This document shows positions 8,543 through 17,335 of a stretch of 64,000 bases of DNA, one piece after another (position 1 is the first letter of the stretch; each line of letters starts with the position of its first letter). The DNA is taken from contig JAGDZJ010000004.1 of assembly GCA_049115955.1 (NCBI GenBank), positions 186,001 through 250,000 of the forward strand, read 5' to 3'. Source of the stretch: Salinispirillum sp049115955 (GTDB lineage: Bacteria; Pseudomonadota; Gammaproteobacteria; Pseudomonadales; Natronospirillaceae). The position numbers and the translations under genes are program-made. The notes beneath the pieces were generated by a model. It was not told where the DNA came from and did no database searches. It saw nothing but the letters and a program-made list of their open reading frames with translations.

Positions 8543-9730
8543 ATGAAGCCATCCTTAAGAGCATCCATAAGCACCGCAGCGCAACCGTCCCGAGTGATGC
8601 CTGTTCTGTCCGTGGCAGCAGGGGCGTGCCTGCTGTCACTGGATTACGCCGTGTTTCAAGCCAACCGCATCGTCGCAGGCGATGGCCAAACACTGTGGGC
8701 GGCGTTAGGCTACCCGTGGACCGCACTGCTGCTTGCTGGACTGATTGCGTTGGTGCTGCTGAGTCATCGACCCAACGCACCAGTGTATTGGTCCTATACC
8801 ATTGCCGTTCTGCTACTGCTGCAAATGCCGTTCAGTCTGGGTTGGTTTGGTCATCGCTTCGTGCCCGAAGAACTGCCGTTTGCACGCAGCGCTCCCGGGG
8901 CAGGGCTCTGGACACTCTTGTTCTTCGTCTTGCTGATGATGCTCGAACTGCAACAACGCTGGCACATTCGGCGGCGCACCACCTTCATTGCTGCCGTCTT
9001 GGTGGTATTGGCGTGGTGGATCGTTTTGCGCCTCGGTTGGCTGGACAGTTTAGCCTTGGTGCGCGAGTATCGCAGCCAAGCGGGTCCTTTTGCACAGGCC
9101 TTACGCACGCATATGTTTTTGGTGGCAGGCGCGGTCGGTGCCAGTGCTGTGTTCAGTGCGTTACTGACGGCTCTGGTGCTCAATGTCACTCGGACACAGA
9201 ACGCCGTATTTGCGGTGCTGAATTTTTTCCAGACCATTCCCAGCCTAGCCTTGTTCGGCCTCTTAATTGCCCCGTTAAGCGCACTTTCGGTGCAGTACCC
9301 GTGGTTACAAGCCTTGGGTATACGCGGCATCGGCTGGGCTCCGGCGATCATCGCCTTGATCGCCTACAGCCTGTTACCGATGGTGCGTAACACCACAGTG
9401 GCCCTGCAGGAAGTCAGTACTAGCGTCATAGAGTCCGCACGGGGCATGGGCATGAATAACCAACAAGTGTTCTTAAACGTGCGCTTGCCCTTAGCTTTGC
9501 CGGTCATCATCGAAGGTTTACGCATCACCACTATTCAGGCTATTGGCTTGACGGCGGTCGCCGCCCTGATCGGCGCTGGCGGCTTTGGTACCTTTATCTT
9601 TCAAGGTTTGGGGCAGGCGGCGATGGACTTAGTACTGCTCGGCGCCTTACCCACCATTGCACTGGCGATACTCGCAGACGTCGCACTAACGGCCTTAGCC
9701 CGTTACACCGCGAAAGGACAACAACCATGA
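8543..9730 (+). CDS. yehY: Osmoprotectant ABC transporter, permease with extra N-terminal membrane segments
   Basis: Inner-membrane permease of the OpuBB/YehY family. A TTG at 8513 would lengthen the frame, but that codon lies inside the hairpin stem; the ATG at 8543 (MKPSLRAS) is preferred, giving 395 residues. The N-terminal part (about 160 residues) holds several additional helices, as in YehY. The C-terminal part is a standard BPD transport domain with the EAA loop (ESARGMGMNNQQVFLNVRLP) that docks on the ATPase. Its stop codon overlaps the start of yehX (ATGA). Confidence 0.9.
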   Translation: MKPSLRASISTAAQPSRVMPVLSVAAGACLLSLDYAVFQANRIVAGDGQTLWAALGYPWTALLLAGLIALVLLSHRPNAPVYWSYTIAVLLLLQMPFSLGWFGHRFVPEELPFARSAPGAGLWTLLFFVLLMMLELQQRWHIRRRTTFIAAVLVVLAWWIVLRLGWLDSLALVREYRSQAGPFAQALRTHMFLVAGAVGASAVFSALLTALVLNVTRTQNAVFAVLNFFQTIPSLALFGLLIAPLSALSVQYPWLQALGIRGIGWAPAIIALIAYSLLPMVRNTTVALQEVSTSVIESARGMGMNNQQVFLNVRLPLALPVIIEGLRITTIQAIGLTAVAALIGAGGFGTFIFQGLGQAAMDLVLLGALPTIALAILADVALTALARYTAKGQQP

Positions 9731-10686
9731 TCGAATTACAGCAGGTGACCAAACGCTTTGGCACTGGCGCTACCGTAGCGACGGCCGTGGACGCCATTGA
9801 CCTGACCATTGCGACGGGCGAACTCTGTGTCTTGGTCGGCACGTCGGGCTGTGGCAAGTCAACCACCTTGCGCATGATCAATCGGTTAATTCCCCACAGC
9901 GCTGGTGCTATTCGCATCGATGGCACGGCAGTGACCGACCTCGACCCGGTAGCCTTGCGGCGGCGTATGGGCTATGCCATTCAAAGCACCGGATTGTTTC
10001 CGCACTGGACGGTGGCGCAAAACATTGGGTTAGTGCCCAGTTTACTGGGTTGGCCGAAACCCAAAATCCATGCTCGCGTGGAAGAATTGCTGGCCTTGCT
10101 GGGCTTAGACAGCGCGGAATTCTCACCCAAGTACCCGCGTCAACTGTCAGGTGGCCAAGCCCAGCGCGTCGGCGTTGCACGGGCGTTGGCGGGTGATCCG
10201 GACATTTTGTTGATGGATGAACCCTTTGGTGCGCTCGACCCCATTACACGCGAAAACCTGCAAGATGAACTGCTGCGCATTCAACAGAAGGTGCGCAAAA
10301 CCATCGTGTTTGTGACACACGATATCGACGAAGCACTGAAGCTTGCCGACCGCTTGGTTATTATGGATCAGGGAAAAATCGTCCAACAAGGTGAACCATG
10401 GACGGTATTGCAGAACCCCATTAATTCTTTTGTCGAAAGCCTGCTGGGCAAACAAGACCGTGGGCTCAAGCAAGCGAGTCTGACCCAAGTCAGCGCGTTA
10501 ATGGACCCTCTGGACAATGCATCGCCAATCCCCGAAGCGCATGGCATTGATGCCAGCGCTTCGCTAAAGCAGGCAATGTCGGCCATGCTCTGGCACCGCA
10601 CCGACCGGCTTTGCGTGCTGAACGACGCACAACAGCCCATTGGACAACTCCGTTTAGCACGCATGTTGAAAGCCAAGGAGGTTTAG
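9727..10686 (+). CDS. yehX: Osmoprotectant ABC transporter, ATP-binding protein
   Basis: ATPase subunit of the quaternary-amine uptake system, 319 residues. It has Walker A (GTSGCGKST, about 38-46), the signature LSGGQAQRVGVARAL, Walker B ILLMDEPFG and the switch His in FVTHD. The C-terminal 80 residues form a short CBS-like region (HRTDRLCVLNDAQQPIGQL), which in the OpuA family can sense ionic strength; here only about one CBS-like unit is visible. It overlaps yehY by 4 bp and is followed after one base by yehW. Confidence 0.93.
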   Translation: MIELQQVTKRFGTGATVATAVDAIDLTIATGELCVLVGTSGCGKSTTLRMINRLIPHSAGAIRIDGTAVTDLDPVALRRRMGYAIQSTGLFPHWTVAQNIGLVPSLLGWPKPKIHARVEELLALLGLDSAEFSPKYPRQLSGGQAQRVGVARALAGDPDILLMDEPFGALDPITRENLQDELLRIQQKVRKTIVFVTHDIDEALKLADRLVIMDQGKIVQQGEPWTVLQNPINSFVESLLGKQDRGLKQASLTQVSALMDPLDNASPIPEAHGIDASASLKQAMSAMLWHRTDRLCVLNDAQQPIGQLRLARMLKAKEV

Positions 10687-10687
10687 C

Positions 10688-11437
10688 ATGCGCTGGCTAC
10701 CCAAACCCATGTCATCGCTGTGGCTACCCGCTGGTTTGATTCTGCTACTGGCGGTGATGGTGGTAACAATGCCCAACTGGGAGCCGTTGTTTCATCATAT
10801 TGAACCGGATACCCGAAACGTGGTGTACACCCGCGATTCGTTCGTTTACCTGGTGTGGCAACACCTGCGCTTGGTGGCCATAGCGACGCTGGGTTCTGTT
10901 GTACTCGGTCTCGGTGGTGCCGTGTTGGTCACTCGCCGTTGGGGTCAAGAGTTTTTACCGCTGGTGAATCAGTTTGCAGCCATTGGGCAAACCGTACCAC
11001 CCGTTGCCGTGCTGGCATTGGCTGTTCCTGTTTTAGGTTTTGGCAATAACGCGACCATCGTTGCGCTATTGCTCTATGGCTTGCTTCCCATCGTGCGCAA
11101 CAGCATTGCCGGCCTGAGTGGCGTCAGCCCTGCGGTGCTGGAAGCCGCACGCGGTATGGGACTGTCGAATGCGCAGATCTTCTGGCGCGTGGAATTACCG
11201 CTGGCGTCGCGGGTAATTCTGGCGGGCGTACGGACCACCGTGACCTTCGGTATTGCCACCGCCGCCATTGGCTCTACCGTCGGCGCACGTACGCTGGGCG
11301 ACCCCATCATTGCCGGGCTGGTCAATGGCAACAACGCTTACGTGCTACAGGGTGCGATTCTGATCGGTTTACTGGCCATCACCCTGGATACCGCGCTGGG
11401 CGCTTTGCACCGGCTCTTGCCGGGGGAGTCTGTCTAG
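10688..11437 (+). CDS. yehW: Osmoprotectant ABC transporter, second permease
   Basis: Inner-membrane permease, 249 residues, with a BPD transport domain. The EAA loop reads LEAARGMGLSNAQIFWRVELP. An N-terminal helix precedes a short periplasmic loop and the five-helix core. The ribosome binding site AAGGAGG lies inside the end of yehX. This completes a heteromeric transporter (YehZ-YehY-YehX-YehW). Its 3' end overlaps, on the opposite strand, the last 69 bp of the LuxR-family regulator gene, so the two transcripts converge. Confidence 0.92.
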   Translation: MRWLPKPMSSLWLPAGLILLLAVMVVTMPNWEPLFHHIEPDTRNVVYTRDSFVYLVWQHLRLVAIATLGSVVLGLGGAVLVTRRWGQEFLPLVNQFAAIGQTVPPVAVLALAVPVLGFGNNATIVALLLYGLLPIVRNSIAGLSGVSPAVLEAARGMGLSNAQIFWRVELPLASRVILAGVRTTVTFGIATAAIGSTVGARTLGDPIIAGLVNGNNAYVLQGAILIGLLAITLDTALGALHRLLPGESV

Positions 11438-12364
11438 CAACGGTCCATTCACTCGTGTCGCCAGCGCACCTTTGTCGCTCACCCCGAGCTTTTCATAAAT
11501 TCTTGTGAGGTGGGTGCGTACTGTACCAGGGGCGATCCCCAATTGTTGGGCCACTTGCTTGTAGCTGAGTCCCGCTGCGAACGCACGGGCGATTTGTTCT
11601 TCACGTGGGCTCAGTGGCAGAGGGTTTGCTGGCTGCACCCGTATCATCCAGCGGGTGCCTAAAGGCTCGGCGGTCAATTCAATCCGCCGACCCAAATAAC
11701 AACCATAAAGGGCCAATGCTTCGGTGACGGCCGCAGGCAAACGTCGACGCCAAGCGTGACCCCATTCCTCAATCACCAGCGCCCTGAACAAATCATCACA
11801 AGCGTGCAATAGGCCGAACCGATCAACCAAGGCTGTGTGCCCTTGGTCTTCGCTAACGGCTACTCGGTCATTGTTATGCGCGGCTAAAAATAAATGGCGT
11901 GTGACCAACGCTTTAAATTCGCGCTCCGATCGAGAAAATGTCGCTTGGTTGCGTTCCCGGGCGAGGGTGACGAATACGTGTAAGCCCGTGTGCGGGTCAA
12001 CCTGCATGGTCGAGATCATCTCACGGGCATGATAACGCCCCCAGTGCTCACTGTACGCTTTCGAGTGAAACACGCGGGGCACGTCTGACAAAACCCATGT
12101 ACGACCTGTATTGCCAATTACCAGATTAACGAAGGGGTCTTGGTGCTTGACCGGCTCCCATGTGTCGAACAAGGTCGGAGTCTGGTCTAGCACGGTCGCG
12201 GTATGCAACTCTCGACTTGAGCCATCACCTTCACCCCAAATGGCAAAATCGAAGTCCAGATAGGTACGCATGCGTTGCAACGTGGTCAACTGAAAATCAG
12301 CCGCCGACAAGTTAGCGCTGTCGTGGTGCACTTCCAGTAAAAAATCACTCCAGTCAGACACCAT
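11369..12364 (-). CDS. LuxR-family transcriptional regulator
   Basis: DNA-binding regulator of 331 residues. A longer frame reaches 12553, but the ATG at 12364 (MVSDWSDFLLEVHHD) is the better start because the upstream residues are low-complexity and aromatic-rich. The C-terminal LuxR-type helix-turn-helix is clear: LSPREEQIARAFAAGLSYKQ, then AQQLGIAPGTVRTHLTRIYEKLGV. The N-terminal 230 residues resemble no sensor I can name; there is no receiver Asp pattern and no obvious acyl-homoserine-lactone domain. It is divergent from the lipoprotein gene at 12572 across a 207-bp gap, which makes that gene a likely target, and it overlaps yehW convergently. Confidence 0.85.
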   Translation of the reverse strand: MVSDWSDFLLEVHHDSANLSAADFQLTTLQRMRTYLDFDFAIWGEGDGSSRELHTATVLDQTPTLFDTWEPVKHQDPFVNLVIGNTGRTWVLSDVPRVFHSKAYSEHWGRYHAREMISTMQVDPHTGLHVFVTLARERNQATFSRSEREFKALVTRHLFLAAHNNDRVAVSEDQGHTALVDRFGLLHACDDLFRALVIEEWGHAWRRRLPAAVTEALALYGCYLGRRIELTAEPLGTRWMIRVQPANPLPLSPREEQIARAFAAGLSYKQVAQQLGIAPGTVRTHLTRIYEKLGVSDKGALATRVNGPLLDRLPRQEPVQSAQRGIQGDGQ

Positions 12365-12571
12365 ATTGGCCCCCTGAATGCAGTACGAATGGGTGCTCCC
12401 TGACCCGAAATACCATGAGGTATTGCCTCCGTAAAAAACCGACCACTGAGGCAACGTTAGCAAAGGCTGTGCAAAAAAGCACCAATGGCGTACAGCATTT
12501 GCCGTATAACAGCGCTGATTGAACTGTCGTAACCTTTCGTGGAGAAAAAACAACTAAGGGACAAGTTCATT

Positions 12572-14419
12572 ATGCTCACCCAAAAAGTACTCGCCGTCGC
12601 CCCGCTGATTATATTTGGGACGCTGTTGGCCGCTTGTTTCGAAATCGACAGCAACACAAACACAGGAAGTGGATCGGGCAATGGTTCCGGCTCGGATGAC
12701 GGCTCCGGTACCGTTACCGCCAGCGTGCAATTAGGTGTAACGAACATCACTTCCGGACTTGAACTTACGTGGAACACCACGGGGAGTGGCTATTCGTCCT
12801 TTAATCTATGCCTCGCCACTGAAGCCATTAACGACCAGTTCGATCAATGCAACGCGTTGGACGGTGGTGATTATCGCGTTGGTGTCAGTGCCCCGCTAAC
12901 GCTGGACAATCTAGCGCCCTCGGCCCGTTACTGGATTCAGATCGAAGGTGAGCGATCTGGAACGACGCCGGTATATTCTAAAGTCTTGGTTGGCGTTCCT
13001 CTGGTACCGGACAATGCCGACGTCGGCACCGCCCTGGAAGTTGTCGACAATGGCTATTTTGGTACGTACAACCCCCGGAACTTAAACCGTGCTGGTGCGT
13101 ACGCGCTGATAACAGATACCTCGCAGTCTGCCGGTTTCCGGTCGTCACTCGGAACCGAGGCGACGACGGAGTACATTCCGGTGGATGCCCCTGACGAGGG
13201 TACGGAGTACAAACAACTGGAGCTTGATCTGCAGTCGGGCTACCTGAAAACGCTCGCGGTCGACGATCAACTGTACTTCATTGCAATACACACTGGCTCC
13301 GGCTTGACGCAACGAGACATCTGGATAACCGACGGTACCTCATCCGGCACACGACGCATAGTTGATGGGTCGGTGCACAGCCTACGCACGCTACGGTATT
13401 TTGTTGAGGTGGATGGCACGGTGGGTTTTGTTGCCTACACCGCAGGCGACGTCAATACCGATCTATTTTATGTGATTGACGAAGCAGCACCCGGCGGTGC
13501 TCGACAGCTGGCAGACATCCAGCCCAATACTGGCGGCGTCGGGCGCAAGGTAATGGGTTTTAAAGGTGCATTCTATGTGTCTGTATCAGACTCAAGCCAC
13601 CGATTGCTCAAAGTCGATGCGGATACGCTAGAGGTCGAAACCTTCTGGACCATGCCGAGTTTCACCGCTGAACAGAGAGCGCCTTGGGATCTTACCACCA
13701 CCGACAACTACCTCTATTTCACCGCCAGAGACAATTTCACCGCCCGGAATAACAGTGGTGAAGCCCTCTGGCGTACCGATGGGGTATCCGACCCGGTGCG
13801 GTTGTTTAATGCTGACCCGGAAACACGGATCGACGGGGATCTTTATCGGGTTGCTAACCCGTTTCGGGTGGGCGAACGCCTATTTTTCTATACCACTGCT
13901 TGGGATACAAGCCGCATCCCGTCAGACTGGCATCCGAACAGGCAACTAGCGGTTGCCAGCGACAATGGTGCTGTTAGTCGAGTCTGGGGGTCTGCTCTCA
14001 ATGGCAGTCTCAGTGTCAGTGGGAATATTGCGGGCAACATGGACATACATGCACTGGGCGAGCGCCTGTTATTCAAATCATCCAACCTGGCACCCAATGG
14101 GCGCCAATGGTGGATTACCGACGGTACGTCGGCCAATACCGTCGCGCTGTTGATAGACGATTTAGCCATTGATGCACCGCCGAGTGGCGCGCCACACCAT
14201 TTTTCTGCGGATTCAGGTCGGGGCGTCTGGATCACCGACGATGACCGGGAGAAGCTCTACTTTATCGGGCGCGATCTTGCCCAGTCTCAGGCTGTTGATG
14301 GTACCTTCAGCATCGTCGACAATTTGATCGAAATCGGAGGGCAGCTCTGGTTTACCGGTGCTCAGGTACGCTTTGGGCCGGTCGGCGTTTGGCGCGTGCC
14401 ACAAGTGGCGGCTGATTAA
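12572..14419 (+). CDS. ELWxxDGT-repeat lipoprotein with Fn3-like domain
   Basis: Predicted outer-membrane or surface lipoprotein of 615 residues. The ATG at 12572 follows an AAGGGA ribosome site and gives a signal peptide ending in the lipobox LAAC (Cys22); an ATG at 12539 is also in frame. After Cys22 comes a Gly/Ser-rich linker, then a fibronectin-III-like domain (about 45-135). The rest is a beta-rich repeat region with degenerate ELWxxDGT units: WITDGTSSGT, LWRTDGVSDP and WITDGTSANT. Such repeats are found in secreted bacterial proteins and may form a propeller-like fold. Function unknown. It is divergent from the LuxR regulator. Confidence 0.82.
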   Translation: MLTQKVLAVAPLIIFGTLLAACFEIDSNTNTGSGSGNGSGSDDGSGTVTASVQLGVTNITSGLELTWNTTGSGYSSFNLCLATEAINDQFDQCNALDGGDYRVGVSAPLTLDNLAPSARYWIQIEGERSGTTPVYSKVLVGVPLVPDNADVGTALEVVDNGYFGTYNPRNLNRAGAYALITDTSQSAGFRSSLGTEATTEYIPVDAPDEGTEYKQLELDLQSGYLKTLAVDDQLYFIAIHTGSGLTQRDIWITDGTSSGTRRIVDGSVHSLRTLRYFVEVDGTVGFVAYTAGDVNTDLFYVIDEAAPGGARQLADIQPNTGGVGRKVMGFKGAFYVSVSDSSHRLLKVDADTLEVETFWTMPSFTAEQRAPWDLTTTDNYLYFTARDNFTARNNSGEALWRTDGVSDPVRLFNADPETRIDGDLYRVANPFRVGERLFFYTTAWDTSRIPSDWHPNRQLAVASDNGAVSRVWGSALNGSLSVSGNIAGNMDIHALGERLLFKSSNLAPNGRQWWITDGTSANTVALLIDDLAIDAPPSGAPHHFSADSGRGVWITDDDREKLYFIGRDLAQSQAVDGTFSIVDNLIEIGGQLWFTGAQVRFGPVGVWRVPQVAAD

Positions 14420-14459
14420 TGCCTCGGCTGGTGTGGTTCAGCCTGTGCGGTGGCTTGCC

Positions 14460-14804
14460 TCAGCGGCAATACAACACCTTGATCAAGTGATAGCCGAATT
14501 TCGTTTTGATCGGCCCTTGAATACCTGTACCCGCGCCAGAAAACACCGCCTTATCGAACGCGGGGACCATGGCGCCACGCCGGAACTCGCCTAAGTCACC
14601 CCCTTTCTTTCCCGACGGGCAGATAGAATGAGCGCGCGCTAACTTGCCGAAATCAGCACCGTTTTTCAGTTCGCTCAACAGCGTTAATGCTTTCTGCTCA
14701 TCGCGTACCAAAATGTGTAACGCAGAGGCCAGCGTAGCGCCTTTTTTACCGAGCAACGCTTTTTGGCTGGCGGCAGCAATCTGCTCTTTGATGGATGGCT
14801 TCAC
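14460..14804 (-). CDS. Parvulin-type peptidyl-prolyl cis-trans isomerase
   Basis: Small PpiC-like isomerase of 114 residues, essentially a single rotamase domain (SALHILVRDEQKA, FGKLARAHSICPSGKKGGDL, FRRGAMVPAFDKAVF, TKFGYHLIKV). There is no signal peptide, so it should be cytosolic like E. coli PpiC. About 20 N-terminal residues precede the domain. It is convergent with the lipoprotein gene and lies downstream of the second oxidase operon, separated from the SCO gene by 121 bp, so it may be independent. Confidence 0.9.
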   Translation of the reverse strand: MKPSIKEQIAAASQKALLGKKGATLASALHILVRDEQKALTLLSELKNGADFGKLARAHSICPSGKKGGDLGEFRRGAMVPAFDKAVFSGAGTGIQGPIKTKFGYHLIKVLYCR

Positions 14805-14925
14805 CTAGGGATGCTCCTCGTTAATGATTGACCAGTCACTGGCTTTGCCCGGCTCGTTATCGGGCCTCAGTGACCAGTTCAGTTGTTTTTATATACGGCT
14901 TTACTATTATACTCGACCAGTCTGG

Positions 14926-15636
14926 TCAGTGGTAGGCGCTCCGCACCGCCAGATAATCGGCGTGCAAGCGTTCAAGAGAGAAGTAGTGCAGACCATAAGA
15001 AGGGTGGAAGCTGGGCTCAAACACCGCGTGCAACTGGCCTTGTGGGTTCAACAGCAATAGTTTCACGCCATGATTCACCGTGTATCCACCATCTTGATCG
15101 TCAGGCACCTGCTCGTAAAGTATGCCAAGGCTCCGCTCGAAGGGTTGGTAGCGTTCATCCGTCGCGCCCGTATGCGTCAGGCCGACCAAGTCGGGATGAA
15201 AGTGCGGCACATAGCGCGCGAGTTCTTTAGGGGTATCACGCTCTGCATCCACTGTGTAAAACAGTAATCCGAGATCGTCATAAGGGCTTTGTTCTTCCGC
15301 CAAGAGACGCGTCAAGGCCGTCATACTCGACAACGTACTGGCGCAAAACTGCGGGCAGTGAGTAAATCCATACGACACCAGATGCCAACGGCCTTGCAAG
15401 TGATCATTGGTGAACGCTTGCTGTTTGTGATCGGTGAGTTGAAAGTCAGATACGTTTTGGCGCGGCTGTATTAATACGCCCTGAACAGATGGTGTGCGCT
15501 GCGGCTGTAGAACAAGAATAAGTCCGGTGGTTGAGAATATAATCAAAGCGATAATCACGGCACCCAGCATTACGGACTGCCAACGGGCTCGCACCGAGCC
15601 GGGTTGTTTTTGCTCCGGTGGCATTTGGGAGGTCAT
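14926..15636 (-). CDS. SCO1/SenC-family copper chaperone
   Basis: Membrane-anchored thioredoxin-fold protein that delivers copper to the CuA site of cytochrome oxidase. The 236 residues have one N-terminal membrane helix (about 22-43) and a periplasmic domain with the copper ligands Cys94 and Cys98 (CPQFC) and His189 (TVNHG), all conserved. It is the last gene of the second oxidase operon and overlaps the subunit IV gene by 4 bp. Its likely client is the diheme subunit II encoded upstream. Confidence 0.93.
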   Translation of the reverse strand: MTSQMPPEQKQPGSVRARWQSVMLGAVIIALIIFSTTGLILVLQPQRTPSVQGVLIQPRQNVSDFQLTDHKQQAFTNDHLQGRWHLVSYGFTHCPQFCASTLSSMTALTRLLAEEQSPYDDLGLLFYTVDAERDTPKELARYVPHFHPDLVGLTHTGATDERYQPFERSLGILYEQVPDDQDGGYTVNHGVKLLLLNPQGQLHAVFEPSFHPSYGLHYFSLERLHADYLAVRSAYH

Positions 15637-15956
15637 CCGGAGAAGAAGGTCAGGCGCGTGATGTGGATGTAATTGGCTTCAATGGCCATCATGACCACAA
15701 ACACTAATATGGCTAAGGTGGGTAGCCCCAACAGCAACTTCAACGACAAACGTTCCCACTGCACATGCATAAACACGGCGATGATCACTCCGGCCTTTAA
15801 CAGCATCAAAACGATTACCAACGCCCAACGCAGGCCGCCTTGCAGTTGAAAATAATCAACCAAATAGGAAAAGAAGCTCAACACAAACAGCAGTCCCCAC
15901 ACTTTCAGGAACAGCGATATCGGTGGTTGGTGATGACTGGTCTCGCTCATGATCAC
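15633..15956 (-). CDS. Cytochrome c oxidase subunit IV-like protein
   Basis: Small membrane protein of 107 residues with three helices, of the prokaryotic COX4/CyoD-like family. The pattern VLMLLKAGVIIAVFMHVQWE around the second helix is characteristic. Start at 15956 (MIM) or 15950 (MSETSHH). It probably stabilises the oxidase. It sits between subunit III and SCO with a 3-bp gap and a 4-bp overlap. Confidence 0.85.
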   Translation of the reverse strand: MIMSETSHHQPPISLFLKVWGLLFVLSFFSYLVDYFQLQGGLRWALVIVLMLLKAGVIIAVFMHVQWERLSLKLLLGLPTLAILVFVVMMAIEANYIHITRLTFFSG

Positions 15957-15959
15957 CCC

Positions 15960-16643
15960 CTACAGTAGGTAGAAGAATGCAAAAATGAATACCCACACCA
16001 AGTCGACGAAATGCCAATACAGGCCGGTGATTTCGACAATGGCGTAGCCTTTTTTCTCGTAATGCCCACGGTGAACACGCCGTGCAATGATAGCGATATA
16101 AATCACACCACAAAGCACATGCAGGCCGTGAAACCCAGTGATCATAAAGAACACCGCGCCGAACTGCTCTGCACCCAATGGGTTAACCCACGGGCGTATG
16201 CCCTTGTGCGCAATCAACTCGGTCCACTCGAACGCCTGCATGCCGACAAAACACAATCCTAGCAAGGCCGTTGCGGACATTAACAACACCGTCTTGCGAC
16301 GATCGCCTCGGTAGGCGTAGTTCACTGCCATCGCCATGGTCCCGCTACTGGTAATAAGAATTAACGTCATCAGCGCAATGAGCAGCAGCGGAAATTCCTG
16401 CCCAAAGATCGTCATGGCAAAGATTTCATCGGTCGCTGGCCACGCTTCGGCAGTGGACATCCGCACAGCCATGTAACCGACCAAGAAGATGCCAAAAATA
16501 AAGGTATCGCCGAGTAGAAATATCCACATCATCACCTTGCCCCACGGCATGGCGAAAGTTTCCTTATCACCCGACCAGTCGGCAACCAAACCGCGCAACG
16601 TGTCGGACGATTGCCCTGTAGGTTCTTTTGGTGTCGTTGTCAT
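15960..16643 (-). CDS. Cytochrome c oxidase subunit III
   Basis: Haem-copper oxidase subunit III, 227 residues from the ATG at 16643 (MTTTPKEP); the frame stays open further upstream but only in sequence belonging to the previous gene. About five membrane helices. The C-terminal signature FMITGFHGLHVLCGVIY and LYWHFVDLVWVFIFAFFYL is typical and contains the lipid- and D-channel-proximal His/Glu pattern. It lies 5 bp after the preceding subunit III homologue, so this operon has two tandem subunit III-type genes. Confidence 0.93.
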   Translation of the reverse strand: MTTTPKEPTGQSSDTLRGLVADWSGDKETFAMPWGKVMMWIFLLGDTFIFGIFLVGYMAVRMSTAEAWPATDEIFAMTIFGQEFPLLLIALMTLILITSSGTMAMAVNYAYRGDRRKTVLLMSATALLGLCFVGMQAFEWTELIAHKGIRPWVNPLGAEQFGAVFFMITGFHGLHVLCGVIYIAIIARRVHRGHYEKKGYAIVEITGLYWHFVDLVWVFIFAFFYLL

Positions 16644-16648
16644 TTGAA

Positions 16649-17335
16649 TCACCCTAGGCCGCAGAAGACGGCAATGGCTCGATAGGTTTCTGGTGAACGG
16701 GTCATAAGGAAAAAGACGATCACCCACAACACCAACAAGTAGTGCCAATAGGTCGTACTGAGCGACAGGCTGGTTTGCATGCGCGCAGGATCAGCGCCAC
16801 GCCACAACAGCCAGATGGCGCGCGCCACTACCAACAACCCACCTAATAAGTGCAAACCGTGCACGGCGGTCAGTAAGTAAAAGTAGCTGTTGGCCGGGTT
16901 ACTGTGGAGTGGATAACCCATCCCACTGACACTGCGCCACAAGGCCAACTGCGCCAATACAAAGGATACCGTCATCAAGGCCGCAAACAACATCGCCCAC
17001 AAGGCTTGTGTAGCGGCCTGCTGACGCAGTCGAATCAGCCCGATGTGCATGGCGAGGCTGCTCAGTGCCAGCAGTAGTGTATTCACCCACAGCGCTGTGG
17101 TGTTCGCAAAGGGCGACCAAGGTTCTCCGGCCAACGCTTGGAAACCCGGGAACTGCGAATGGGTAATAAAAGTGGCAAACATCAGTAGGAACACGACGCT
17201 GACGATCGCCAAAAAGATGTGCAGCATCAACCGTTGCGCCGCAAATTGGCTTGCTGGTCCATTGGCCAGTGCTAAAGCCGACTCCTCTATACTGGGCGAC
17301 CAAGGCTTCTCCATAATTTTACGCAAAGGGTTCAT
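16649..17335 (-). CDS. Second subunit III homologue of the haem-copper oxidase family
   Basis: Membrane protein of 228 residues related to cytochrome oxidase subunit III. It keeps LTAVHGLHLLGGLLVV and TYWHYLLVLWVIVFFLM near the C-terminus but is otherwise divergent from its neighbour. It overlaps the subunit I stop codon (ATGA), so translation is coupled. The N-terminal 35 residues are cytoplasmic (MNPLRKIMEKPW). Possibly the two homologues together replace one canonical subunit III, or this one resembles NorE-type accessory proteins. Confidence 0.85.
   Translation of the reverse strand: MNPLRKIMEKPWSPSIEESALALANGPASQFAAQRLMLHIFLAIVSVVFLLMFATFITHSQFPGFQALAGEPWSPFANTTALWVNTLLLALSSLAMHIGLIRLRQQAATQALWAMLFAALMTVSFVLAQLALWRSVSGMGYPLHSNPANSYFYLLTAVHGLHLLGGLLVVARAIWLLWRGADPARMQTSLSLSTTYWHYLLVLWVIVFFLMTRSPETYRAIAVFCGLG

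Noticed and set aside
14829..14890. Rho-independent terminator between the SCO and parvulin genes
   Set aside because: GTCACTG/CAGTGAC and GCCCG/CGGGC can pair, but the T run lies on the strand where no gene ends nearby, and the outer stem is broken.
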